Source: Pomacea canaliculata (lineage: Eukaryota; Mollusca; Gastropoda; Architaenioglossa; Ampullariidae). Taken from it: 64,000 nucleotides of DNA. Position 1 is the first letter of the stretch; each line of letters opens with the position of its first letter. The stretch is taken from the NCBI RefSeq assembly GCF_003073045.1, contig NC_037590.1:10869042-10933041 (forward strand), in the 5' to 3' direction. The notes beneath the pieces were generated by a model, which had not been told where the DNA came from, ran no database searches, and was given only the letters and a program-made list of their open reading frames with translations. Position numbers and translations under genes: made by a program. Of the stretch, positions 51,030 through 61,900 are shown piece after piece.

Positions 51030-51432
51030 CGACGACGACGACGACGACGACGATGATGATACAGCGCTTTTCCAACGATTTTGCTCAAAGCGCTTTAGAG
51101 AAATGATATGCAGAAGTAAACTGAACAACCATGTACCCATATTCATATAATCAGACACGCTCAGTTCTGCAGCAGGAATACCTGCGCAACAAGAAATAAA
51201 TACAAACATACGGTAGGCAGGTCCTTGGTCAAGGTGGCAGTAAAGTCGCTTTTCTGAAAAGGTGGTAAGTGAATCGGTGACGAAGTCTGAAGGTAAATCT
51301 GTTCCAAGCTGAGGGACTTGGTAGGAGAAAGACTTCTGTCCATTCGTCGTTGTTTTAGTCAATACTGTAGAAGCATTGTTAAAGTGGAAATTAATTTTAA
51401 ACAAAGGCACAAATGCATTGCAAATCAACACT
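51030..51432 (-). mobile_element. LINE 3' end (CR1/L2-like) ending in a GAC/GAT microsatellite
   Basis: The minus strand gives GQKSFSYQVPQLGTDLPSDF and DSLTTFSEKRLYC, matching the CR1/L2-type C-terminal tail (FSY-P-LWN-LP, SL-TF). The 3' end runs into (GAC)n/(GAT)n at 51030-51060; ending in short tandem repeats is usual for this LINE group. It is 5' truncated and lies between the two cysteine-rich genes. Confidence 0.7.
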
Positions 51433-51857
51433 GTTAGGTTGATAATCCCAATTTACATCGACTGTCCCAATGTTATTTTCCTGTTTGAACACGGACGTTC
51501 GAACGCATGTATGCACTCGTGTGCGCACACCCACACACACTGGACACAAACTTGTTTTACTGGACGTAGGTCACCTGACCTTCATGTCAATGTCAGCTCG
51601 TGGAGTCCATGACATCACGTCCTGCCGACAATTAGAACCGCAGGCTGTCCAGCTGATGTAGTGAGACAATGATGATGACAACAGGGAGCGTGACAGTGAC
51701 TCAGTGTTTTGCGCCCTGAAAGGATTTTGTTAACTCACGACCGTCCGCGGCCGTTAAAAGTCTGCAAGCTCCGCGGCCAGGAGTTGAAGGACGCCTGTGC
51801 AGCGCTAGGTCACCACACTTCTGCCCCACGACCTGTACAGACCTGAGCATCTCAGAG

Positions 51858-53621
51858 ATGAAGACCGCTGTACTCCTGCTTCTCTGCTACTGCTGTCATC
51901 GCTGCCAACGACGGTAAAGAAAGCTGCAATAATTCGGTTTTTGTTTGTTTATTTCTCAGAATAGGCATATTTCATGTGGTCTACCACTTTCTAGCATCCA
52001 TTACCTTACGTTGCTGACACAACACATAGTCCCTGTCGTAGACAGTTTATGAGGACACGTTGAGATTCGTTGTAATGCATCACTATGTAAGGATGATGCT
52101 ATTAAAACTTAATTGAAGCATTTACAACCAACCATTTGACGAACATATTTCTTGAGGATAGTCATGATAAACTATTAAGTGATTACTCTGGTTCCTTCTC
52201 ATAATCTGTGATTCGTTCTCGATAACTACATCTAGTAACCAAACCAATTTTCAAAAAATGGGTAATGAAATTTGAAAAAACAGTTAATGGAAATAAAAAA
52301 AAATCGCATATACTAAAACGTAATATTTTATTTGATTTATTTGCTAAATTCTAGCAGCGAAATTTTCTTTCACATCGACATTTAACTTTAACTAAAAACA
52401 GATATTTAACATAAAACATGGCGCCAAACAGACACGTTTTATAACAGGAAAATACGCGAAAGTATTAAGCTTTGTGGCTGTTAAAGGGAACGAACCACGG
52501 CAAAATAATCACCTGAGAACAGCCTGGCTACTTCCCTTAGTTATCCATTCCTCGTGTCTTGGACATACTGCGCAGAAGAAAAAAGTTTGTCCACTTTTTG
52601 TAATTTGAGATGGTACGATAAGAGAAAGGGAGTGGTAAACGAACTTGTGTTTTCAGACATGTTTGTAATTACCTTCTTTGTCAGTAACTACTGGGAGACA
52701 GATGCTGATGACTTCCTCTACCATCTTTGAGACAGATGGCAGTCACGACCCACCATGTCTGACTTCTCAGCACGAGTGTCGAGACCACGTGGGCCTGTCC
52801 GCTCTCTTCGTCTTCAACGGCGACTACTACTGCTGCACCGCTGGTCACACCATGCAGTGGAGAAACACCAACAACTGCACCTGCCACGCAACACACCAAG
52901 GTCAGACTCCTCAACAGTGAGATGCCTTGTGTATAGAACTGACTTTTTTAGATATATGTCTCCTCAAAGTTTTGGGTGAACCATCGCTACGTTTTCCGAG
53001 TTCACGAAGCATTAAAAACTATTGCACATCCCGTGGTAGTCTTTCAGTACAGACAGATAAATAAGACGATAGACAAACAGATCGACGTTAGAAGACGGCT
53101 CGGGCAAGCATCAAGACTTTCACATCGCGTTCTGATTTTTTTTTTTATTTTTTTTTTTTTTTGGCAGTTGAAACGTGTCATGCTGGACAGCAAGCGTGCG
53201 TCAACGCCGCGACCTTCATCCTGGACGGCGAAGGCAACATCCACTGCTGTCCGCCCGGCAGCAGCAGCATTCAGGCTTTCCACACCAACCTTAACGGCCG
53301 GCAGGTCGACAGCTGCACTTGCTCCTTCCAGGTGTCCCCCGACGACGACATCCCGGAGGCTGCCAACAGCGTGGTGTTCACCAACACACAGGTGGCTGGC
53401 GAAGACGCCAACGTCACTCACATCGGTCAGGAGGCGCGGCATGCTGGCAGGCGCTTCTCGACGACATGAGGGCTTTGAGAGACAACTTAGCGCGGGCATT
53501 CAACAACCTGCCGGGCTTGCGTCATCACCAAGATGATGACGATGACGATGATAATGATGACGATGGCGATGATGATCATGATGATGACCACCACAATGGT
53601 GATAATTGTGACTCCTGTTAA
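51858..53621 (+). CDS. Secreted protein with two six-cysteine modules and an Asp-rich tail, paralogue 2
   Basis: Three exons joined in phase 1: 51858-51913, 52685-52900, 53168-53621, about 241 residues. Exon 1 is a signal peptide starting MKTAVLLLLC; the phase needs one base fewer than given near 51885, and that change yields the plausible end TAVIAANDG. Exon 2 encodes module 1 (C43, C50, C68-C69, C83, C85; x6, x17, x13). Exon 3 encodes module 2 (C94, C101, C117-C118, C140, C142; x6, x15, x21). As in paralogue 1 a helical segment with a Trp follows (ACWQALLDDMRALRDNLARA), reached only if one missing base near 53435 is allowed. A tail of about 30 residues very rich in Asp with some His (53530-53618) ends in NCDSC; paralogue 1 lacks it. 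The tail could bind calcium or other metals (inference). Without the frame changes the product stops at 53469. Confidence 0.72.
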
Positions 53622-56600
53622 CTCCCAAGTTTTAACTTTGTTTTGATTTTTTTTTTAATTGTCTTATTATTCTAGATTTACATTATTCTAAAACATTACA
53701 GAAAAAAAGCGCTGTCCTTTTGCCTTGTATTTTTTTTAAAGCTTCAAGTTTTTATGCCCCTTCAACTGTTCCAAGTTAAGGGAAAGTTTTTTTTATACAG
53801 ATTTTGCAGAAACAGTGACAACGTTTACCACAAAAACTAAATTTTCCCCCAACACACGAGGAATGCTTTATACAGACAGTGTCAGACATATTGGATACAT
53901 ACACAGAACACTGCAACTCCGATTCGTAACTTTCAAGCTATCCGGAAGTGACGGACCTCGGATAAGTGAAAGTGTTCCATTTCTGGACTCTTTTCTCGTA
54001 CCAAACACACTTTTTTACACGCTTGAGTGTGTTTTAGAATGTTGAATTATGACCTGGATGTATAGTAGTCCAGAACTTTTCCTGGACATACAGCAATCCA
54101 TTTACTGGTCTCTTGAAGAGCTAGTTAAGCTTTAGTAAGAGGACTCTGTAACTAGCACTTCATGTCTTAGAAAAAAAAGAGAAATCGCCTAAAACGGAGA
54201 TTTTTAAATATAACAAGCTATCAAAACACTGTTAGTTTGTTATGATAGTCCGAGAATAGTTGTATTTAGTGTCTACAAAAGTTCTTTCCTTCCGAAAGAG
54301 AGAGGTCGTACTGCTGGTAGTTCCTGCTAGTGTTAGGCAGAAGGTATTGACCATGCTGCATGACGACAGAAGTCAGATCGTCCTTGGTCCTTGGTGGTGA
54401 CAGAAGATTGGTATGTGTGAAGTGGCCTGGTATGACATAATGTGACACGTTGGTGTAGACAAGTTGACTTACAGATTTAAAACAAACTGTTACTCTCCAC
54501 CCCACCCCACCCCACCCCACCGACCCTACCCCATCCCCCTGCTAATTATTTCACATTGCAGGAGATGAATATGTGAACCTGTTAGAGCCTGTCTGAAGAA
54601 GTCTTCCGTCAGATGTCGATGAAAAAGAATAAACCACTTGTGGAGCATCGCCGTCGAATCCAAACTACGAGCGCCCTGCAGCTGCTATGGACGCCACTAC
54701 ACTGCCTGGTATACCCATACGTGTACGTGTTCTGTACGTGGCACAGTGACCAGTCCTACGTGGCCGCGAATATTTCGTGGATGGGAATACTGGAGGAAAG
54801 GCTGGTGTTTTTTTTTTTTTTTTTTTTTTTTTGATACCTTTTCGGTACTTCGACATTTAACGAAACGAGCTATGAAAAGATTTTTGAAAAAATTTGTGCG
54901 CATGGGACATAACTAGCTATTGTCAAGACTCCAAGGTTTGCTGGATGGCAGCCCTTGCAATGCATCATAGACAAAGTCGGCTCACCCTCCCTATCCTTGA
55001 ATCGTTGTTAGTTCGATGAAAAAGCTGCTGGGGCTCATGTTTAAGTTTTAGTCGATGTTGAATTTAGGTGATTTAGAGCAGAATTAAGTAAGGTAGGATA
55101 ATAACTGGTACGCAAGTATTGTTGTAAGGTTAATGATTGGTCCTTACTCTGTAAATACTGTAAATAAACACATATTTGGCTTTACATTATCTCTTTGTTT
55201 GTGCACGAATGCGTGAGGTCATGTGTTTGTCCTAGTTTGAATAAATGAGATACACGTTGCACCTTGAGTAAATGAAATTTGGGATGTTTAGTGCACATTA
55301 AAGTCTAAGAAAAAAAAAAAGCAGTTGGTAATTACAAAGACAGACGAAGAAGCCATCCGCAGACAAGAAATTAGACTTTAAAGATAAAGGGGTATACGTT
55401 TGGAACTCGAGGTCGACTAAAGTATGCAGCAGACAGAAAGAAAAGAACACAGTGTGCACATCTGACGAGTAAGAATTATGCTTTGATTTGAAAATTCTTC
55501 TCGGCAAGCTCTGTTCTCTTTCTAGGACAACAGATAATAATAATAATAATAATAATAATAATATAATAGGGTTTGTTATCAGGGAGCCCGTAGCGGAGAG
55601 CGTATTCGGCCTATAGGGGGATATGAAAATAAATGTGACCGAATTTGTATCGAGGAAAGTCACGTGATATTTCTTGTCCAACTGTGGATTTTGATACATC
55701 AGCTGTTTTCTTGTCGTCTGCTGTTTTGGAAAGAAATGGAGTCCACAGAATGTGTTGTCATACGGTGAAAGGAATAAACGAACAGTTTGCGTGGTGTATA
55801 TCCTCCAGAAGGATTTTTGTTTGGATGAGAATGCTACAAGACGATTTATTCTTGCTGTTATGGAGCTTTTTCAAGTATTTTCTGGAGTTTCCACACGAGT
55901 GCTCACAGATCTGGAATAGTCAGACGTGCGTTTATGTAAGAACGTTGTGATAATCTTTGGACATTTTTTAAATGTTGTGCGTTGAATTGGGTGGACGGAG
56001 GGAGGAGAGGAAGAATCATCTAGATTCGGCCTGTGTTGGTTGCGACAGATGATCGACAGCTGCTTCGGGTAAGTCGAATTTGTTTTATTATCGTTGTGTG
56101 GTTGAAAGAAGGTATCGAGTAAAATACCACTCAGCAGAAGTGGAGCTGAACATAGCATAGATATGTGGAGTTGTGTGCCTGTAATGAACTCCCTTTAGTA
56201 CAGCTTTGATAAAAAGGAACGGCTGATGGCCATTACAGAAATGATCTACCAGATACTCTGACTCCACTCAACATTTGTCGTCTGCTTACCCCAGTCAATG
56301 CAGGACACATTTTCCAGAAAAGTACAAAACTTAGCCTTCCTAGATGATTTAACGAGTTTGTCAAACAAAAAGTCATCTTTCTCATGTTTAAAGTCTCCCT
56401 GTGTTGAACAACTTGAAGCAAACCGTCTCACTTTTAAGAAGCAGCTTAGTCACATTTCCATCCGACGGGAATGTTTTCGACCCAGTTTCACAGATTCCAC
56501 AGTCCTCAGTTTCTTTTTACATGACAGACGTGCCGCACGTATTCTACTCACATTGCCGTCTGCTCTCAAAGTTACACATAAAAGTAGTTACCACGAGCTA

Positions 56601-58958
56601 CGCTCCTCCAAATCACATCAGCCATTCAATACCCGGCATTCATTTTAACCACTGTAAATACAAAAAAAAAAAATCCCACACGTCGCAGATCTCAAACTCT
56701 ATAATAATGACACACAACTCCACGCCTCCTTCCTCCCTTCTTACTGTTCAAGGGGATCGGACCCGACACTTTGCTCTCAATGGGATTGTACCCGTGATGT
56801 ACTACCGTTACTCTATAATACAGTTCTGCTCTGCCTCTAACAAGCATAACGAGTTATGAAAATATTTAAGCTTTTTCGGTAAAATTAGAGCTAGGGGTTT
56901 GTAAAGTGATGTGACTAATTTTGAAGCGCCGTAGTTTTGGTGCGGCACATCTCAGCTCTGAACGTACGGGTGGCTTAAGCAATGGTGCTATCGAATACCT
57001 ATAACACAGCAGAAAGCAACTGACCTGGAGCCTTAGTTGTGAACCGGCTGGTGTACACGAGTGAACTTAAAGGTTATGTTTGCTGGCTTAACTTTAAACA
57101 CCATCGCTAGGCATGAATAAAATAATCACATCTTTTACACTTGTGAAATGAAAATAGATTGTTTTGTAGCACTTTATTATAGATCTTCACTTTGGTTATC
57201 TGTAAAATATTTTAGCCTTGAACACACCTGTGTAGCATTGATATCGAATACCTATAAGAACAAAAGAAAGCATCTGTAGTCATAGTTAAGAACTGGAGAT
57301 AAACCCGTACCTCCAAGTTTGCTTTACCACAGTTCAACAGCTACAGAAATCTCTTTGTAGCCGTGGCAAGACTGTAACCTCTAAATTATCACCGGACCTT
57401 CTAGGACCACACAACCCTTCCAGTTCGTACCCAATTTGAAGATACATTTATCTTTAGTTTACTTTACCGCCCAAGGGTTGAATATCAAACACACCAGCGT
57501 TGATTCTCGCTAAGCATAAATTTGGCTGTCAAAGTCAGACTACGGGAGATTGTTTACAGTGGAGTCTGTATTACTCCGTTTCACAAACTTTCTCCAGGTG
57601 CGAATGCCTCACTATCATCGCCAATAGTTATTCTCATATTTTTGGAGTCATCTTCCTCATGAGTAGGTCTGGCAAATGTGTTGACATCATCCGGCTCTTT
57701 CGCGACAGACGTGGCACCAGGATTATTGCTGAATTTAGGAGCAGAGCCAGGTTAGATGGTGTTTTTCGATGTGGTGCGGTCATATTTCTGCACACATGTA
57801 AAAGCCTCGAAATCAGGCCACAAAAGGAAAAAAGGAGCGGAAAGGAACAAAATTGGACAGAAAGAAGGAAGGAAGAAAGGAAGGACTGTTTATACTGATT
57901 CAACTTATCAAAATGCTGTAGATGTTTAAAAATAAAATAAATGGTACAGGGTAAAATGCTCGGTGTTTGTTCGTGTCACAAGTTCGTGGTTACAGTCTCG
58001 AGAATTTCGTAAACGGTCACGAAGATAGCGATGGTTTGGCTGCAGAGTGCTTCCAGCTAGTGGTGATTTTGTACCATTAGAAGTGTGGGAAACCGAAGTA
58101 CCATAAGAAAGCCTCCGACAAACCTGCAAGCAGGTGTCACATACAGTATTATGAGGTGATAGCTGACCCATGCGCTTCTTACTGTAGTGGAGACTACCCC
58201 TACGCTACCGGACAGAATACATGATGTATGCATTGGGATGCATGCTCCTAAACAATTTTCCTGTTACAAAATGTTCCAAAAACATATGATGTAGGATGCA
58301 TTATATTTACCTACATTTTAGACGAAGTACTACTAGCTATAAAAATTGTGAAACGCTTTCGTGTACGGCGTACTCACATTTTATTTAAAACTGCTTTCTT
58401 CTCTGAAACTTACGTAACAGAGCAAAAGTACATGTGCACAAGCTGAGACAGGAGTAAATGGAATAAGACTGCTACTTATCTAAACGTACAGTATTACTGT
58501 ACATAAAATACGATGGTTCTTTTATGACAACGCATTTGCGCGCAGGAGTGAGATTTGACAGGATTCTTTGATTACAGGTGGAAATCGCCAACATTCAAAT
58601 TAGAGAACAAATAAACGGTTGTAGTTCAGGCTCTAAAATTATTAAATGTGTTTATATTGCTCTGCGGAAAAGAATCTGTGCACAACTCGGATTACGTGAT
58701 TGAGTGTTTACATAGTTTTTGCGAAGATGCTGTAGTGAAGCGACAAGCGTGTGATATTTTTGTCTTGGTTGTAGCTGCGATTTTTATTGTATAGGCTACC
58801 CTCATTACAAAGCGAGCAAAAAAATTTTAAAAAAAAAGAACAAAAAACCACCCACACAGTCAAATTACAAATCATGTGGTAAGTATGAAGAGTGGCATAG
58901 ACAGAAGACGTTTGACGGTGCCAGTCACTCCTTATGACTGCGAGGTCTGAATACTCAC
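53622..58958. other. Gene-free region between paralogue 2 and the SLC5 gene
   Basis: No coding exon is supported. It holds a CCCCA pentanucleotide array (54499-54521), a T25 run (54808-54832), an AAT microsatellite (about 55534-55564), AATAAA signals at 54628 and 55163 that may serve paralogue 2, and a two-copy local repeat (56987-57340). The block 56230-56860 has long but unrecognised open stretches and may be old mobile DNA. Confidence 0.5.
56987..57340 (+). repeat. Two diverged direct copies about 254 bases apart
   Basis: TATCGAATACCTATAA followed by a CAGAAAGCA-CTG-type phrase occurs at 56990 and 57243, with weaker similarity for about 110 bases (TTAGTTGTGAACCGG versus TAGTTAAGAACTGG, then GTTTGCT). 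The origin is unknown. Confidence 0.6.
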
Positions 58959-61900
58959 CCCTTCGTGCACGATGCCAAAACGAAGGGGCTTGAGAATCTT
59001 CTCGGGAAGATAGGGAAAGAGCTTATCGAAGATGGGGCAGATCAAACGGGGATCAATTGAGGTCGGTTTAGTGAAGCCTGCAATCCCAAGCAACACAAGG
59101 GCCTAACTCCACGAATACAAAAATCCAGTGTATACAAAAGTATGTTAACACTTAAATGGTAGTAGGGTAAAACTATTTATTTATAAAGCATACATCATTT
59201 GTGCAAGATGATTTACTGGACAGTCTCATCCTGTTCGCCATCGTGTTCAACACACAAATCAGCAACAACTGTACTATTTAAAGCCGGGACACACATTATA
59301 GAATAGATAATACCATAAAAACACAGCCCGTACAAGTGTTAACATAACATAACCCGGTGTGTGTGCGTGCGTGCATGTGTGTGCGTGAGAGAGAGAGGGA
59401 AGACATATACAGATAGACGAGCAGAAAATGATGATAAATTTAATCATAAATGTTCAACTCGCAAAGTGAACTGCAATGTTTTCTAACGACGGGGTTATAT
59501 TTAGTGCAAGATAGTATTTTCCAAAATCTGGTGAGTTCATCCCCTCCACCCTCATTCTGTCTTTTACAGTATTGAATTACTGGCTTGTGTACTGTGACAA
59601 AACAACAGTGGAAATATTTGATCACGAAGGATTGTCACCGTCTGGTGTAAAGTTCCTCAAAGATAGCCATGACACTGAATTTTCGTCAACATTTAATGGA
59701 AGAGAAAGCAAAGCAAGAAAACTGCTAAGGCTCGTTAGAAACGTTCTGGGCGATGTCGCTTTTTGACCTCTATAAGACGTTTGTTAAAATGATCCTGTTG
59801 GATCATGGTAGGATACTTGGAGCCGTTTCTGGGCACACATAAAATACCTGCTCATGAAGGTTTGTGTATCAGATAAGTGTATTCTCTCTCGGATTTCTGG
59901 AATTAGTATGTTGTAAGCAAACCAAGGTTAATGATTTTTAAAAAAGTGCACTTCGGTGGTTCTGTAACCCAAAACTGTTTTCTCGCTGTTTACCAAAAAT
60001 AATGTGCAACCATGTGTGGCAGAATGAGAGCTAGATGACTTCACTGACCCGTTAAGAAGCTGATGACGATGCCAGGCCCCCACACCAAGATCATGCCCAG
60101 TCCCGTGTACCACATGTATGACATTTGGTACAGCGGCTCCAGCACTCTGGCGGGAGGAGATACAAAAATATCAAACATCTGTTAATTCTTAAATCAATGA
60201 CTACAGGGTAAATAAAGCTGCTGACGAATAAAGATGTGAATATGAAAGATACGGAATTCAGGAAGATGCACAGCGGCTGAAGTCTTTCTTTCATTTGTAC
60301 TGCGGTACAGATTCTTTTTAATGTATCATCAAATATGCGAAAACCAACTGGTGAAAGAGTTATTTGTAAAGGGAAATAAGTGGGAAGGAAGTAGCAGATT
60401 AGTGAAGTGGGTAGGGAGAGACAGAGTTCAGACAGGGCAATCGAGAGTTAGAGGAGAAGGAGGTGACAGAGAGAGAAGTAGCATTGTATAGAAAGATTTC
60501 CACCATTTATTTGATAAATCACTCGATTCTGACAAGCTGCTTAAAAGGGACCCACACAATCTATCTGGAACCGTATTAGATTTATTCAGAAATGGACAAA
60601 TACATTGAAAAAAGCTAACTACTTTTCGTCATCGTTTAATAAAAATCATAAAGAAATAGGTACTTATAGCGCGCAGCATCACGACCAAGATAACTCGCAC
60701 TCTCTGCGCCCACCAGTCATGATAAATGAAAGATAACAGACAATGTATGGTGATGTACGTATAGGGAAACTGAACAACATAAAGATGAAGAACAAGAGTA
60801 GAACGTAAAGCAATGGCACAAGGTATGAAGGGATGTAGGTATTGTAAACAGTGTTTAGCACGAATTTTTATTGTTTTTCTGTGTGATGCCTTCCAGTGCA
60901 ATAAATCTTAGCGATACACTTCAGGAAAATTGTTGCAATTCAAGACTACGTCTCGGGCACGCCTCCATCATCATCAACGTAAATATGTCTTTTATGGGCC
61001 TAAACGAAATTAAAATCTGGGTCAGAAAACAAGTTACCCCGCGGATGACGAATGGGTCACTGTCGTGGTGGTGTCAGCGGTGGGGTGCAGCGTCAGGGGA
61101 CATTCGGCTTTGTGATGCCTGCCTTGGCAGTCCAGTTGCAGGCGGTGGTGCTTGTCGCCGACAGCGGTGTTTTGACGTCGTGAAAGAAGGCCCCCAGTCC
61201 TATCCACAGCAGCAGTACCAGAGAGGTCATGGTCCCGAAGAAAGCGCCCTGTAGCACCACGCAGACGCAAGTCGTTAGCGCACTGTACGCACGAACTTGA
61301 AGTTCGGGTTGTATGCGTGTGTGACTGCTCAAGCCTTCGTGTTTTTCATGCCTGAGTGCGTTCATGCGCGAGGAGAAGTGCATTTCTATCTTAATCAGAG
61401 CACACGCTGTATTTCTTAAAAGGGGTGTGGAGGAAGGACGTGGATTCAAGCCACCCTTTTTGTCCAGGTGTAAAATGCTCTTTACCACTTTACAACTCAC
61501 CCACTTGTTGCCCCAAGGGAAGAACATTCCAAATGTGATAACCCCCAGCACAGGGCCATTGAGTATTCCAAACACTACGTAAACGGCCTGGAATGCAAAG
61601 CATTACCTGAACTCACTATCAGGTATGAGGTCAAATACATTTTCTAATACATTGAACAGCGAAAAATAAATGATTTTCAATACTTCAAGTATTTAATGCA
61701 AAAATAATTAATGACATCTAATGCAAATGGTCAAGCCTCCGATGCAATAAATCAGCAAACGTTAGAACATGCTTGTGATCGCGACATCGCAAATCATGTA
61801 GCAAAATTTCGGTTAAGCACAGTAAGCAGATTCGCAGGAATTCTCAATGCTTCTTTATTAAGAAGTCGTGCTCTGAGCAGAAAACTCTATGCATTGAAAC

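Noticed and set aside
51030-51060. GAC/GAT run as a CRISPR-like or regulatory repeat
   Set aside because: A simple microsatellite at the 3' end of a LINE tail; no spacers.
56298-56859. Overlapping plus-strand open frames of 116 and 152 codons
   Set aside because: Composition is not protein-like, no family match, no splice support; left as possible old mobile DNA.
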